Positions 27,575 to 38,394 of a DNA stretch of 64,000 bases are shown here, piece after piece. Each line of letters starts with the position of its first letter. The first letter of the stretch is position 1. The notes beneath the pieces were generated by a model. That model did no database searches and was not told the DNA's origin. It saw only the letters and a list, made by a program, of their open reading frames with translations. The position numbers were made by a program, and so were the translations under genes. Source of the DNA: Pseudolactococcus insecticola (GTDB lineage Bacteria > Bacillota > Bacilli > Lactobacillales > Streptococcaceae); contig NZ_BLLH01000004.1 in the NCBI RefSeq assembly GCF_011170065.1, positions 1-64,000 of the forward strand. The letters run 5' to 3'.

Positions 27575-27643
27575 ACCCTATATTCTATCACCATCTTATC
27601 ACAATCGCTGCTTAATCTGACGCTATTTTGATAGATGTTTATT

Positions 27644-29023
27644 TTATTTAGTATGATTTTCTAATGCCTTGACAACTTCGGCAAGGCGCATAGAATTACT
27701 ACCTTTGAGTAAAATCTGATCGTGTGCACCGAGATTTTCTAGCAAAGACAAAATCATGGCATTTTGCTCATCAATCTTGTCATCTTTATAGAAATACTTG
27801 ACGGTATCTCGGGGAAAGATGTCAACCACAAGTTCTGCGAGCGGTAGCATTTCCTCGCCATAAAGATAGAGCATGTCTAGCTTTTCAGGGTTAATCGCAG
27901 TTAGCATGCCTGCATGAAGTGACGCTGACGCCTCACCAAGCTCTTTCATATCTGCTAAAACAGCGATTTTTTTGCCATTTTCTTGATTGGCTGGAATCTC
28001 CTGAAAGGTTTCAAGAATGAGACGCATAGCTGTTGGATTGGCGTTATAAACGTCTGATAAGATATCTGCCCCATTTGATGCTTTGCGCCATTCGACACGA
28101 TTTTTTGTCAGTTCAAGTTTAGCAAGTGCCTGCTTGATATTAGCCTGGCTTACGCCTTCGTGCTTACCGATATAGGCTGCAACCATGGCGTTTGTCGCGT
28201 TAAACTTACCTGGGACTGGTATAGTCAGGTCTTCGTCTAAAAAGTTGACACTAAAAGTCAGGTAGTCCTTGTGCTCATACAAAGCACTCAGATAGATGTC
28301 AGCATCTTCACCAAATCGTGTAATGGCCTGATTTTCAGGTAAATAGCGATTGATCAGCTTATTAGCTGGTGCAATCAGCTCACCATCATCTACCAAACCG
28401 TCAACGATCTGCATCTTGCCCTCTGCAATCTTATCACGGCTACCGAAAAACTCGAGATGACTCTCACCAATCAAAGTGATCACAGCAAGCTTTGGACGCA
28501 CGAGGGTCGATAAGAGATGAATGTCCCCCATGTGATCCTGCCCCATCTCGAGCACCAGTTTCTCCGTGCTTTCAGGCATGTGAAGCACCGTATAAGGCAG
28601 ACCAATCTCGTTGTTATAGTTACCCTGAGTCTTATAAGTTTTATAGGTCGTCGCAAGGATCTGCGCCGTCATGTCTTTTGTCGTCGTCTTGCCATTACTA
28701 CCTGTAATCGCAATCACGTCTGGCTGTTCTTTTTCCAGATAGTAGCTTGCCAAGTCCTGAAAGGCCTTGAGCGTATCCGCCACCACTACTTGCGGGATCT
28801 CATCAGAAAGCGTGCGTGACGTGATCACAGCACTTGCCCCATTTTTTAGTGCGACGTCTATAAAGTCATGACCATCACGCTCGCCTTTTAGGGCTAGAAA
28901 AATGTCACCAGGCTTGATAAGTCTGCTGTCAAACTCGATATCATTAAGCTTTACATCCGCATATTTTGTGACGTCATTTATCGCAGAAACAGCGCTTGCA
29001 AGCTCATGTAAGGTCAGATTCAT
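27644..29023 (-). CDS. murF: UDP-MurNAc-tripeptide:D-Ala-D-Ala ligase
   Basis: 459 residues. It adds D-Ala-D-Ala to the UDP-MurNAc tripeptide in the cytosol, the last step of Park nucleotide synthesis. The Mur ligase ATP-binding loop is [13 protein letters not shown] near residue 107, and [21 protein letters not shown] and the C-terminal [12 protein letters not shown] block are intact. It overlaps ddl by four bases (ATGA), so the enzyme making D-Ala-D-Ala and the one using it are translationally coupled. Confidence 0.96.
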   Translation of the reverse strand: MNLTLHELASAVSAINDVTKYADVKLNDIEFDSRLIKPGDIFLALKGERDGHDFIDVALKNGASAVITSRTLSDEIPQVVVADTLKAFQDLASYYLEKEQPDVIAITGSNGKTTTKDMTAQILATTYKTYKTQGNYNNEIGLPYTVLHMPESTEKLVLEMGQDHMGDIHLLSTLVRPKLAVITLIGESHLEFFGSRDKIAEGKMQIVDGLVDDGELIAPANKLINRYLPENQAITRFGEDADIYLSALYEHKDYLTFSVNFLDEDLTIPVPGKFNATNAMVAAYIGKHEGVSQANIKQALAKLELTKNRVEWRKASNGADILSDVYNANPTAMRLILETFQEIPANQENGKKIAVLADMKELGEASASLHAGMLTAINPEKLDMLYLYGEEMLPLAELVVDIFPRDTVKYFYKDDKIDEQNAMILSLLENLGAHDQILLKGSNSMRLAEVVKALENHTK

Positions 29024-30063
29024 TTGAGGTGTCCTTCACGTTCTGAAAATTTTTGTTCAGCTAGCTCAACTAGTTTTTTGATCAAATCAGCGTAGCTGAT
29101 CCCCATATTTTCCCATAACAACGGATACATAGAAAACTGTGTGAAGCCAGGAATAGCATTGATTTCATTGAGGAAAATTTCTCCGTCAGTCGTGAGGAAA
29201 AAGTCACAACGGCTGAGTCCTGTCCCAGAAACTGCGCGATAGGCCGTTTCAGCAAATGTCCGCATCTGAGTCATTGTTTGGGTATCGATTTTAGCGGGGA
29301 TATCCATGGTGATACGATTGTCGATGTACTTAGACTGATAGTCGTAAAACGCCACGTCCTTGACCACTTCACCTGGCCATGTGCTTGCGACGGTTTCGTT
29401 ACCTAAAACTGCGACTTCAATCTCTCTTGCGTTCACACCTCTTTCTATCAAGATGCGACTATCATAAAGTCCCGCTTCTTTGATGGCAGCTGCGAGTTCA
29501 GCTTCATTTTCAGCTTTAGATATACCGACTGATGACCCCATGTTTGCTGGTTTGACAAAGACTGGGAAGCCCAATTTTTTGGCTGTTTCTTTGATTTTTT
29601 CAGCAGTTTCTACTAGATTTGTCAAAGCAACATAGGGCACTTGCGGCACGCCAACTGACTCAAAGACGTGTTTTGCCATGATTTTATCCATGGTCACACT
29701 CGCATGCGTGATGTTGGGTCCGATATAAGGCATCTTGAGAATTTCCAAAAAGCCTTGAATTGAGCCATCTTCGCCCATTGGACCGTGTAGTACTGGAAAG
29801 ACAACGGCATCTTTTTCGTAAATGGCTGAAGCTGGCATAACCTTGCTCTTATCGTATGTCTCGTTTGTCGGCAGATGATCGTCTGCGTGCGGTGTGGCTT
29901 CAAACACTCCCGCTGCGACAAAATCACCGTCTTTTGTGATGAAGTAGACATTGACCGAAAAAGCTGTGTAATCAACAGCTTTTAGCACACTTTCGGCTGA
30001 AAGAACGGACACCTCGCGCTCGGCTGAGCGACCGCCGTATAAAATCACTAATTTCTTTTTCAT
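29020..30063 (-). CDS. ddl: D-alanine:D-alanine ligase
   Basis: 347 residues of the ATP-grasp fold. The N-terminal [15 protein letters not shown], the [15 protein letters not shown] block near residue 95, [14 protein letters not shown] near residue 172 and [16 protein letters not shown] near residue 305 are intact. The residue that separates D-Ala from D-Lac ligases is the Phe/Tyr of the omega loop; here KYIDNRI is preceded by YDYQSK, which fits D-Ala-D-Ala synthesis. It is second to last in the pbp2B-recR-ddl-murF order. Confidence 0.95.
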   Translation of the reverse strand: MKKKLVILYGGRSAEREVSVLSAESVLKAVDYTAFSVNVYFITKDGDFVAAGVFEATPHADDHLPTNETYDKSKVMPASAIYEKDAVVFPVLHGPMGEDGSIQGFLEILKMPYIGPNITHASVTMDKIMAKHVFESVGVPQVPYVALTNLVETAEKIKETAKKLGFPVFVKPANMGSSVGISKAENEAELAAAIKEAGLYDSRILIERGVNAREIEVAVLGNETVASTWPGEVVKDVAFYDYQSKYIDNRITMDIPAKIDTQTMTQMRTFAETAYRAVSGTGLSRCDFFLTTDGEIFLNEINAIPGFTQFSMYPLLWENMGISYADLIKKLVELAEQKFSEREGHLK

Positions 30064-30077
30064 ATCTTTTCCTAAAC

Positions 30078-30677
30078 TTATATTTCTTGTCGGTTTTCGA
30101 CTGCTTTACTGAGGGTTACTTCGTCAGCATACTCGATATCGCTACCAACAGCGAGACCACGGGCAAGACGCGTGACTTTGATCCCAGCGGGTTTGATCAT
30201 CCGCGCCAGATACATGGCCGTCGCCTCTCCGTCAGAAGTGGCGTTGGTTGCGATGATAATCTCTGTGACCTCGCTGTCCATCAGACGTGTAATCAGCGTT
30301 TTCACGTTAATGTCGTCAGGACTCACGCCGTTCATCGGGCTTATCGTGCCATGTAGGACGTGATAAAGGCCAGTATACTCACGAATTTTTTCCATGGCGA
30401 GCACATCTTTTGACTCTTCAACGACGAAAATAGTCGTGCGGTCTCGCGTTTCGTCTGTGCAGATATTGCACGGATCGGTGTCCGTCAGATTACCACAAAT
30501 GCTACAAAAATGTAAATCACGCTTAGCTGACAGCAGATTGCCAGCGAAGGCATTGACATCGTCGTCAGACATGCCAATCGTATAAAAAGCCAAACGCGTT
30601 GCCGTTTTTTGACCGATGCCTGGTAGTTTTGAGTAGGACTCGATCAGCTTTGCAATCGGTTCTGGATAATAGGCCAT
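30078..30677 (-). CDS. recR: Recombination mediator RecR
   Basis: 199 residues. The N-terminal HhH motif ([15 protein letters not shown]), the zinc finger with Cys at about 56, 59, 68 and 71 ([16 protein letters not shown]), the Toprim segment ([14 protein letters not shown]) and the C-terminal Walker-like [19 protein letters not shown] are all present. It loads RecA at gaps together with RecF/RecO. It starts 23 bases after pbp2B. Confidence 0.97.
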   Translation of the reverse strand: MAYYPEPIAKLIESYSKLPGIGQKTATRLAFYTIGMSDDDVNAFAGNLLSAKRDLHFCSICGNLTDTDPCNICTDETRDRTTIFVVEESKDVLAMEKIREYTGLYHVLHGTISPMNGVSPDDINVKTLITRLMDSEVTEIIIATNATSDGEATAMYLARMIKPAGIKVTRLARGLAVGSDIEYADEVTLSKAVENRQEI

Positions 30678-30700
30678 AGGACACGCCTTTCTTTTTTAGT

Positions 30701-32827
30701 TTACTTAAAGCCATACAACGAATTATAAAGATTAACAATATCCCGTGTGATATATTGATTGGCATGGGTCGTAACGCCACCGTCTTTAATAATCGTGTTT
30801 GGTACCATGACACCAATCGCAATCTGCGGCTTTTCTGACGGCGCATAGGCGACAACATTATTTACAGAGGTATACACAAGCCCACCATTACCATTTGACA
30901 CATAGGTTTCTGATGTCCCAGTTTTAGCACTGATGTTGACACTTGCGCCTTCCATGATATTTTTCCCTGTCGCCATACTGTCGCCATGCGTGACCTGATA
31001 CATGCCTTGCTGCAAGAGACTCACGTCGTCCGTCGAGATGTCAACTGTGTTAAGTGTTTTGCCAGTAATTGTCTGCTCAAGTGCACCTAGGCCACCGTCA
31101 GTAGTATTGCCATAAATCCCTGCAACAATGTGGGGCGCAACGCGCTTGCCACCGTTTGCAATGGTTGCTGCGTATTGTGCAAGTTGCAGTGGCGTGTAGT
31201 TATCGTACTGGCCAAAGCTTTCATCAAGGTAGTTTGCCGCCGTCTCGTCCGTTCCCATAAAGCCATCTGACTCTCCTGGAATATCAAGCCCTGTCGCAGC
31301 GCCAAGGCCGTACTCAGCATAGGTTTTGCGTATTTTTTTGAAAGAATCAGCCAGTTTTGATGTATAAATCGTCATATTTGTCTGATAGGGCTGCCCTAAA
31401 ATATCAAGCGCTGTCTGAATCATATAGGTATTTGACGAATACTCGAGCGCTTGAACCGCAGAAATCGGTGTGATTTGACCATTTGTAAACCAAGATTCTT
31501 TTGGCTGTGAGCCTTGGATCTGGATGGGTTGGTCGTTGAGCACCTGATTGCCAGAAAGGACGTTATTTTCCCAGCCTGCTGAGATTGTTCCCATCTTGAC
31601 GACTGACCCTGGCGTGAAGACGTTTTGAATCGTTCCTAGCGCATCGTCCGTTATCGCACCAGTTTCTAGGTCATGGTCAATCCCACCCATGGCATAGATG
31701 GCACCCGTTTGTGGATTCATGACAACAGCATAGGCGCCAGCCGAATATTCGCCGTAACCTTCTGCTTCCAAAGTCGCAAAGTTATTTTTCAAAATATTTT
31801 GCACACCTTGCTGAAATTTCGAGTCAATGGTCAGCTTGATATTTTTGCCTTTTTCGCCTTTGGTGATTGTTTGCGTTCCTGTGACTTTGCCATCTTTATT
31901 GACTTTGACTTCCTTGACAGCATTTTTGCCGTGCAAGACATCTTCATAGCCTTTTTCTAGATAAGAGGTCCCAACGCGGTCATTTCGCGAGTAACCTTTT
32001 TTCAAATAAGCCGCGAGATCTTCAGCAGGAATCCCTGTTTTCTCACTAGTTACAGTACCTAAAATGCTTCTTAGCGTCGTATCTGCGTAGTCCCGATCCC
32101 AGGTCGTGCCGACCGCGATACCGCTGAGTGAGCGCTCATTTTCAGCAATGGTCGCCTGTTGTTCAGCAGAAAATTGGCCTGAAGCAATGATAGTTGTCGC
32201 AAAATTCGACGTGGCATTCATGCGTTTGAATAATTTTGCAGCAAGCTCGGTATTGGCATCGTAGTTAATCTCTGCGGCAGTAACTTTTTTGACATATTTG
32301 GCGTAGAGATCAGATTCTGAGAGCTTTTCTCCCGTTTTCTTGTCATAGGTATCAGCCGTTTTCAAACGTGCCTGCACCTTGGCAAGATTGCTAGGCTTAG
32401 CAAGGAAAAAATCCTTTTTATCGCGAGTAGTGATGCTGTCGGTCTTGACCGAATCTGGGATGACGGTGACAAGTTTGATTGCGATTTTGCGCATCTCAGC
32501 TGCTGTGATTGTATTGCTACGTGTGAAGTTGATGGTTTGGACGGCTTGGTTTGAGACGAGCGCCGTTCCTGAAGCATCATAAATCTGACCACGCGCCGAT
32601 CCTTCTGTAATTCTCGACATCGAGCCCGACGTTTCCATTTTTTTCTCGTAAAATGTTCGGTCGGCAATCTGCATCTGGTAAAGTCTACCTACCAGCAATA
32701 AAAACAGGGCAAAAATGACAAAAAACAGAACATTTATCCGTTTTAAAATCGCTTTTGAGGGGTTTTCTAGCACTTTTGAAGCTTTATTTTTTGATTTATT
32801 ATTTGACTCATTATTTTTCGGTTTCAT
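30701..32827 (-). CDS. pbp2B: Class B penicillin-binding protein 2B (transpeptidase)
   Basis: 708 residues. A charged N-terminus, then one transmembrane helix (about 28-50), a dimerisation domain, and the transpeptidase domain with SVVK near residue 407, SSN near residue 463 and KTGTSE near residue 636. It cross-links septal peptidoglycan and is essential for division in streptococci. The start ATG 32827 is followed by an Asn/Lys/Ser-rich cytosolic tail. It is the first gene of the pbp2B-recR-ddl-murF series. Confidence 0.95.
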   Translation of the reverse strand: MKPKNNESNNKSKNKASKVLENPSKAILKRINVLFFVIFALFLLLVGRLYQMQIADRTFYEKKMETSGSMSRITEGSARGQIYDASGTALVSNQAVQTINFTRSNTITAAEMRKIAIKLVTVIPDSVKTDSITTRDKKDFFLAKPSNLAKVQARLKTADTYDKKTGEKLSESDLYAKYVKKVTAAEINYDANTELAAKLFKRMNATSNFATTIIASGQFSAEQQATIAENERSLSGIAVGTTWDRDYADTTLRSILGTVTSEKTGIPAEDLAAYLKKGYSRNDRVGTSYLEKGYEDVLHGKNAVKEVKVNKDGKVTGTQTITKGEKGKNIKLTIDSKFQQGVQNILKNNFATLEAEGYGEYSAGAYAVVMNPQTGAIYAMGGIDHDLETGAITDDALGTIQNVFTPGSVVKMGTISAGWENNVLSGNQVLNDQPIQIQGSQPKESWFTNGQITPISAVQALEYSSNTYMIQTALDILGQPYQTNMTIYTSKLADSFKKIRKTYAEYGLGAATGLDIPGESDGFMGTDETAANYLDESFGQYDNYTPLQLAQYAATIANGGKRVAPHIVAGIYGNTTDGGLGALEQTITGKTLNTVDISTDDVSLLQQGMYQVTHGDSMATGKNIMEGASVNISAKTGTSETYVSNGNGGLVYTSVNNVVAYAPSEKPQIAIGVMVPNTIIKDGGVTTHANQYITRDIVNLYNSLYGFK

Positions 32828-32855
32828 TATTACTATTATACGATAATTTTGCCTA

Positions 32856-32882
32856 AAAAAAAACTGCCAATGCTGACAGTTT
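32856..32882 (-). terminator. Terminator of gpmA
   Basis: On the minus strand AAAACTGTCAG pairs with the GGCAGTTTT arm, followed by nine T. Confidence 0.8.
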
Positions 32883-32890
32883 TCAAATTA

Positions 32891-33586
32891 TTATTTGTCT
32901 TCCAAATAGTATTGCGCAGTTTTGTTCAAGTTTTCGTCGAATTCAAACACAAGTGGTGGGAAGTTTGGAATTTCAAATTTCAAAATTTCATCTTCTGACA
33001 ATTTGTTGATGTGTTTTACAAGTGCACGAATTGAGTTACCATGTGCCCCAACAAAAACGTTTTGACCTGCTTTAAGTGCAGGAGCAATCTTGTCTTCCCA
33101 GAAAGGAAGCGCGCGTTCAAGTGTCAATTCAAGGTTTTCAGCATTTGGAATAACTGAATCTTCGAGTTGTGCGTAACGACGGTCGCCGTGTGCTGAAAAT
33201 TCAGCATCGTGGTCCATAGCATCAGGGCTGACGTTATATGAACGACGCCAGATAAGCACTTGTTCGTCACCGTATTGAACGGCAGCGTCAGCCTTGTTAA
33301 GACCAGTCAATGCGCCATAGTGACGTTCGTTCAAGCGCCAAGATTTTTCAACTGGCACCCAAAGTTGGTCAGAATACTCAAGCACGTAGTTTGTTGTTTT
33401 GATGGCACGTTTCAAAACTGATGTGAAAGCCACGTCAAACTCGATACCTGCTGCTTTGATGAGTTCACCAGCTTTTTTAGCTTCAGCGATCCCTTGTTCA
33501 GCCAAGTCAACGTCAGCCCAACCAGTGAAGAGGTTTTTTTCGTTCCATTCAGACAAGCCGTGGCGTGCGAATACTAATTTTACCAT
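32891..33586 (-). CDS. gpmA: 2,3-bisphosphoglycerate-dependent phosphoglycerate mutase
   Basis: 231 residues. It interconverts 3- and 2-phosphoglycerate in glycolysis. The phospho-histidine motif is ARHGLSEWN (His9); the usual RHGES glutamate is a leucine here, as also seen in some lactobacilli. RRSYNVSPD, the [10 protein letters not shown] catalytic His and the C-terminal [12 protein letters not shown] block are intact. It has a strong GGAG site and its own terminator; A and T-rich upstream DNA holds several TAAAAT boxes. Confidence 0.96.
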   Translation of the reverse strand: MVKLVFARHGLSEWNEKNLFTGWADVDLAEQGIAEAKKAGELIKAAGIEFDVAFTSVLKRAIKTTNYVLEYSDQLWVPVEKSWRLNERHYGALTGLNKADAAVQYGDEQVLIWRRSYNVSPDAMDHDAEFSAHGDRRYAQLEDSVIPNAENLELTLERALPFWEDKIAPALKAGQNVFVGAHGNSIRALVKHINKLSEDEILKFEIPNFPPLVFEFDENLNKTAQYYLEDK

Positions 33587-33692
33587 TGTTTTTTTCTCCT
33601 ATTTTGAAGTATAAAAAGATTTTACTTGATTATTTTACACTATTTTCATGAAATTTACCACTATTTATGCACTGACTTCGAGATTTTTCTCG

Positions 33693-34598
33693 TCAGAACT
33701 TGTTTTGTTCAAAGTAATTTTCAAGGCTGCGTTTATAAGACTTTGTGACTTCTGACAGCGGTTGATTTTTCTTTTTGATCAATATCAGTGTGTTGGCATT
33801 GCCGTCTTCGAGTGGGACAACGGTGATATTGTGCACGCTTTCTTTGTCAATAAAGCCTGATCCTGTCGCATAGGAATCCGTCCGCTCAAGAATACCATTT
33901 AGAGAGGCACGGTCTGTCACGTTGTAAATCTTGGTATTTTCAAAGGTTTCCACCAGATCTTCTGAGTAATAGAGAAATTGTTCACTTTCTTGTGTAAAAC
34001 GTGCCCGACTCAGCGGTCTCAGATCCTCATTGGTCACAAATGCCTTGCTTGCAAGTGGGTGATCTTTTCGCAGATAAATATGCGTTTTGAAAGTCAAAAG
34101 TTCTTCAAAATCAAGATCAAGCTTGTCAAGCATTCGCGTGATGCCAAGGCGGTTGTGGTTATTAAGGTAGGCGATACCGATGTCTGACACACCGTCAGAC
34201 ACCTCCGTCAAGATGTTATAGGTCGTCGACTCAAATAGGCGAATCGTTTTAATATCGGGATTTTTGTCGGAAAACTCAACTGCGACAGGCGCTAAAAAGT
34301 CGTAATGCTGACTGGCAACAGAAAAACTGCGCTGGGTAGCGGCTGGCGACATGTATTTGGCTTCAAATGTATCAAAATTCCGAAGGACACTTTGTGCCTG
34401 TTCGTAAAAGCGCTCGCCTGCGACCGTCAGATTGACCCCGGTATTTAGCCGTTCAAAAATCTTAAAACCTAGCTCTGTTTCTAGGTCTTTGACCGCGATA
34501 GACATAGACGGCTGGCTCACATAGAGCTGCTCACTTGCCTCACGAAAAGTACCAGTATTTGCAATGGCTACGATATATCTAAGTTGCTTGATGTTCAT
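33693..34598 (-). CDS. LysR-type transcriptional regulator (CmbR/FhuR-like)
   Basis: 301 residues from ATG 34598, which has GGAG nine bases upstream. The N-terminal winged helix-turn-helix (MNIKQLRYIVAIANTGTFREASEQLYVSQPS...) is typical, and the rest is a periplasmic-binding-like effector domain with the segment DRASLNGILERTDSYATGSGF. The pattern resembles the lactococcal sulfur-amino-acid regulator CmbR, also called FhuR because it lies beside siderophore uptake genes, as this gene does. The identity is an inference. Confidence 0.85.
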   Translation of the reverse strand: MNIKQLRYIVAIANTGTFREASEQLYVSQPSMSIAVKDLETELGFKIFERLNTGVNLTVAGERFYEQAQSVLRNFDTFEAKYMSPAATQRSFSVASQHYDFLAPVAVEFSDKNPDIKTIRLFESTTYNILTEVSDGVSDIGIAYLNNHNRLGITRMLDKLDLDFEELLTFKTHIYLRKDHPLASKAFVTNEDLRPLSRARFTQESEQFLYYSEDLVETFENTKIYNVTDRASLNGILERTDSYATGSGFIDKESVHNITVVPLEDGNANTLILIKKKNQPLSEVTKSYKRSLENYFEQNKF

Positions 34599-34679
34599 GA
34601 TTTCACTCCAATAAAAAAGGGCATTTCCTTTATTATACACCTTTTAAGGACAATATACAGTTGATCAAGTTTGTAAATC

Positions 34680-34712
34680 TAAAAAAATCACCCGAAGGCG
34701 ATTCTTTTTGGT
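34680..34712 (-). terminator. Terminator of the siderophore uptake operon
   Basis: On the minus strand AATCGCC-TTC-GGGTGATT with one G-T pair is followed by a T-run. Confidence 0.75.
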
Positions 34713-34725
34713 GAGTTAACAGGAT

Positions 34726-35661
34726 TTATTTTGTCTGTTTGATAATCGCATCCGCATAGACTTTCATCAGTTTTTCAGATGCAGTTGGACCACCAAAATA
34801 ATACACTTTGTTATAGTCCATTGTCACGACTTGTTTAGCTTTGACTGCCTTTATTTGTGACCAGACTGGATTTTTTGTCAGGGCTTCATATTGTGACTTA
34901 TCAGCTGCTGCGTAGTCGACAAAGATATAGTCAGCACTCAGATCAGCCAAGCTTTCGACATTGAGTTCTTTCCAGCCGTCACCGTCAGAAATCGCCTGCA
35001 TTTCACTAGATTGTTTGAAACCAAGACCTCGCGTTAGCGCTTGCCCGCCACGACCCCAGTCATTACCATAGGCGTAGATTTTATTGCCCACGAGCTCAAT
35101 GATTGAAATCGTGCTGTCAGACGTTTTGATGCCTGATTTTGCAAGCTGTGCCTTATAAGCCGCAGCTTTCGCGTCAAATGTTTTAAGGAATTTCTTCTCA
35201 GCTGCCTTAGCATTGAAAAGTTTAGCAAAATAATCTAGTTTGGCATCCATTCCTTTGACTTTATTATATTCGATATAGACGGTTGGTGCGATTTTTTCGT
35301 AGTCAGCGACCTTGTCTTTGTCAATCGTGACAATCAAGTCAGGTGCGACTTCGGCGATTTTTTCAGCATTCATCGGCGCTCCTAGGTCCACCATATCACC
35401 TTTTTGCTTTTTGCTCAGATAAGGATCGGGAAATGACCATTGATCCGTCCCAACCACGTTCATACCAAGCGTGATTGCCTCGTCAGGAAAAGTTTGAACA
35501 ACCACTTTTTTCAGGTCATTTGGCACTTTGACGACCTTGCCACGATCATCTGTAAAGTTGTGCGTTGTCGCTTTTGATGTTGCATCTTTTGACTTGCTAC
35601 CACAAGCAACAAGGAGGATAGCAGCCGCAAAAACAGCTACAACAGAGAGTAATTTTTTCAT
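34726..35661 (-). CDS. Siderophore-binding lipoprotein of an iron ABC importer
   Basis: 311 residues. Signal peptide with lipobox LLVAC (Cys20), then a class III (FhuD/FatB/YclQ-type) substrate-binding fold: a DDRGKVVKVP start, a long central helix and the C-terminal YYFGGPTASEKLM segment. It captures ferric siderophores outside the membrane for the two permeases and ATPase encoded upstream in the same operon. The exact siderophore cannot be told; the resemblance is closest to catecholate or petrobactin-type binders. Confidence 0.9.
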   Translation of the reverse strand: MKKLLSVVAVFAAAILLVACGSKSKDATSKATTHNFTDDRGKVVKVPNDLKKVVVQTFPDEAITLGMNVVGTDQWSFPDPYLSKKQKGDMVDLGAPMNAEKIAEVAPDLIVTIDKDKVADYEKIAPTVYIEYNKVKGMDAKLDYFAKLFNAKAAEKKFLKTFDAKAAAYKAQLAKSGIKTSDSTISIIELVGNKIYAYGNDWGRGGQALTRGLGFKQSSEMQAISDGDGWKELNVESLADLSADYIFVDYAAADKSQYEALTKNPVWSQIKAVKAKQVVTMDYNKVYYFGGPTASEKLMKVYADAIIKQTK

Positions 35662-35679
35662 AGATAGACTCTTTCTTTT

Positions 35680-36657
35680 TTATATTTTTTTAGTAATGAG
35701 ATAGATGAAATATGGCGCACCCACAATAGATAGGACGAAACCTATCGGCAGTGTGCTTGGTGCGATTAAAGTTCTCGCGAGCATGTCGCTTATGAGCATA
35801 ATCAAAACGCCCACGAAAATCGTGATAATATAGCGTTTTTTAGCTGAAAATGTCGTCATGTTTCTCGCAATGTGTGGCGCAAGCAGCCCCAGAAAGCCGA
35901 GGCTTCCGACCGCTGCCACACCGATTGCTGCAAAAAGCAAGGACAAGATTAGGAGTTGTTTTTGTGTCTTAATCACATCAAGCCCCAGACTAGATGCCAT
36001 TTCTTGCCCAGTCTGCAGCAAATCAATTCGCCTGAAAAAGCGCGGTAATATGATAAGTGCAAAGGCAAGTAAAACCGCAAGCAAAGCAATATAGGGATAA
36101 TCCGTCAGCCAGACATCACCAGAAAGCCAAACGGCGAGTTTCTGGATACCAAACTGATCCAAATGCAGCTGAACGATTGTGATCAGCGCTTGAAAAACTG
36201 CTGATATGGCGAGGCCTGTCAGGATCAGATTGACCTGACCACTGTTGCGCTTGAGTGCGAGCTGATAGAGAATGGCATAGGCTAAAAGGGCACCCGCCAC
36301 CGCAAATATCGGATAAACATAAAGTACATTTGACAAACTTGCACCAAATGCAATAAACAGGACAATTCCAAAAGAGGATCCTGCCGTCACACCGATTAGT
36401 GACGAATCTGCAAGCGGATTTTCCGTCGTATCCTGGACAAGACCACCTGATACACTGATTGCCACTCCTGCGATAACGAGTATCAAAAGCCTAGGTAGCC
36501 TAAAATTACTAATGATCAGCCAAGAAATCTGATGACTTGCACCCGTCAGAACATCGGCAAGGATGAAAATTCCCGTCAGAACACGTAAAATTAGCATCTT
36601 TTGCCAAAAAGCTAGTGACCGCAAGGCTTGACTTGTTTTTTTGATGACCGTTCTCAT
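35680..36657 (-). CDS. FecCD-family iron-siderophore permease
   Basis: 325 residues with about nine to ten transmembrane helices. FecCD signatures are visible: RLPRLLILVIAGVAISVSGGLVQ near residue 52, NPLADSSLIGVTAGSSFG near residue 75 and GFLGLLAPHIARNMT near residue 250. It overlaps the other permease gene by four bases and is followed 18 bases later by the binding protein. It forms a heterodimer with the other permease. Confidence 0.92.
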   Translation of the reverse strand: MRTVIKKTSQALRSLAFWQKMLILRVLTGIFILADVLTGASHQISWLIISNFRLPRLLILVIAGVAISVSGGLVQDTTENPLADSSLIGVTAGSSFGIVLFIAFGASLSNVLYVYPIFAVAGALLAYAILYQLALKRNSGQVNLILTGLAISAVFQALITIVQLHLDQFGIQKLAVWLSGDVWLTDYPYIALLAVLLAFALIILPRFFRRIDLLQTGQEMASSLGLDVIKTQKQLLILSLLFAAIGVAAVGSLGFLGLLAPHIARNMTTFSAKKRYIITIFVGVLIMLISDMLARTLIAPSTLPIGFVLSIVGAPYFIYLITKKI

Positions 36658-37619
36658 TTGCCACCTCCTGAGGTTGTTCGCACCAAATACAGGAAAAACG
36701 GTGCGCCAAGCAGCATGGTGATTGCACCAACTGGAAATTCATAAGGCATAAAAATCACACGCGCCAGGAAGTCAGATAAACTCAAAAGACACATACCAAG
36801 TAAGCTTGACAAGATAAAAATCTGACCAAAATGCGCATCGTTTCTGACCAAACGTTTTGCGATATGCGGGGTAATCAAACCAACAAAGCTAATCACACCC
36901 ACACTTGATACCACGATTGAGCTTGCAAGAACGACAAGAATCATCATGAGCGTTCTGACACCTGCTACATTGACACCTAAAGATGTCGCAAGCTCCTGAC
37001 CAAAGCCTAAAATCTTAATTTGCTTGCCAAAAACACCGATGACAGCCAAAAATATCAAGGTGACCAAGGCCATAAACCAGACTTTTTCGCGTGTTACGCC
37101 AGAAAATGAGCCAACCAGCCACATAAAATAAGTCTGCGTATTTTTCGTGTAAAAACTGATGGATGACGCAAGACTGGTGAAAATCATGCTCAGCGACATG
37201 CCAACGAGCAGCGTTTTTAGCGGATTGAACCGACTGCGTGCCGTCAATACAACAACCAGGACAAAGGCAAGACCTGCACCCAGAGCACCCGCTAAAAGTG
37301 AGATGAGCGAGGATGTGCCAAAGCCAAGTCCCAGTAAAATCGCAAGCGCAAACGATGAGCCTGATGAAATGCCAAGCGTTGAGAGCTCAGCAATCGGATT
37401 TTGCGTCATCGACTGCATCATCAGACCACTCGCAGAAAGTAAAATCCCGACAAAAAGTGTCGCAAGTAAACGTGGTAACCGTATCTGCGTGACGATGTCA
37501 TTGCCCAATAAATTTGTCAGCGCATAGGTTTTGTTGCCAATCGCAAGGCTCATAACCGCAATGACAATCAGTGCTAGCACTAGCAAGTTGACTGACAAGA
37601 AAAAACGATGTCTAGACAT
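36654..37619 (-). CDS. FecCD-family iron-siderophore permease
   Basis: 321 residues with the same FecCD pattern: RLPRLLATLFVGILLSASGLMMQ near residue 48, NPIAELSTLGISSGSSFA near residue 72 and SFVGLITPHIAKRLV near residue 240. It overlaps the ATPase gene on one side and the second permease on the other, so the four transporter genes form one operon. Confidence 0.92.
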   Translation of the reverse strand: MSRHRFFLSVNLLVLALIVIAVMSLAIGNKTYALTNLLGNDIVTQIRLPRLLATLFVGILLSASGLMMQSMTQNPIAELSTLGISSGSSFALAILLGLGFGTSSLISLLAGALGAGLAFVLVVVLTARSRFNPLKTLLVGMSLSMIFTSLASSISFYTKNTQTYFMWLVGSFSGVTREKVWFMALVTLIFLAVIGVFGKQIKILGFGQELATSLGVNVAGVRTLMMILVVLASSIVVSSVGVISFVGLITPHIAKRLVRNDAHFGQIFILSSLLGMCLLSLSDFLARVIFMPYEFPVGAITMLLGAPFFLYLVRTTSGGGK

Positions 37620-38394
37620 TTTTCACCCCGACAATAATCGGCGTGTCGGCATAGCTATCTCGCCCAATCTCAACTGTGATTCCAAACACATCCTTGATGA
37701 CAGACTCAGTAAAGATATCATCTGTCAGACCATTTGCCACGATATCACCATCTTTCATGGCAATAATCTGATCTGCAAAACGTGCCACCAAACTCAAATC
37801 ATGCAGGACGTAAACCACTGTTTTCTTCATCTTTTTGGCGAAAATCTTGAGCAAAGTCAAAACTTCCATCTGATGAATAATATCCAGATAGGTCGTTGGC
37901 TCATCAAGCAAGATAATCTCGCTATCTTGTGCGAGCACAAGCGTGATCCAAACCCGCTGACGCTGACCACCCGAGAGATCTGCCACTTTTTTCGTGCGAA
38001 TATCCCAGACATTTGTCTCCATCATCACACGCCGAATCGCATCATAATCCTGCTTAGACAGACGCGTCATCGTCAGCTTTTGGTAGGGAAAACGCCCCAG
38101 ACTCACAAGGTCCATGACCGTGATATTATCAGGCGTTGACGGACTTTGTGGCAGCATGGCGAGCTTTTTAGCTAGCGCAATGTTGCTGTAAGCGCTGAGT
38201 GGTACTTCGTCAAGCTCGATATGACCTTGATCAGGCGTGATGAGACGCCCCAGTGTCTTCAAAAGCGTGGTCTTCCCAGAACCATTTTTGCCAATAATAG
38301 CCGTTGTCAACCCGCGTGGAATCTCAACTGACAGGTTCTTTATGATGTTGGTTTTCCCATAGCTCACAGCTATATTTTTCGCACCAAAGTACAT
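37612..38394 (-). CDS. fhuC: ATP-binding protein of the iron-siderophore importer
   Basis: About 260 residues from ATG 38394, where GAGGAG stands four bases upstream; an in-frame upstream codon at 38436 is less likely. Walker A GKNGSGKTT, Q-loop region LPQSPSTPD, signature LSGGQRQRVW and Walker B IILLDEPTTYLD are intact. It powers the two FecCD permeases. Its first 70 bases lie inside the 3' end of the XRE regulator gene in another frame. Confidence 0.93.
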   Translation of the reverse strand: MYFGAKNIAVSYGKTNIIKNLSVEIPRGLTTAIIGKNGSGKTTLLKTLGRLITPDQGHIELDEVPLSAYSNIALAKKLAMLPQSPSTPDNITVMDLVSLGRFPYQKLTMTRLSKQDYDAIRRVMMETNVWDIRTKKVADLSGGQRQRVWITLVLAQDSEIILLDEPTTYLDIIHQMEVLTLLKIFAKKMKKTVVYVLHDLSLVARFADQIIAMKDGDIVANGLTDDIFTESVIKDVFGITVEIGRDSYADTPIIVGVKNV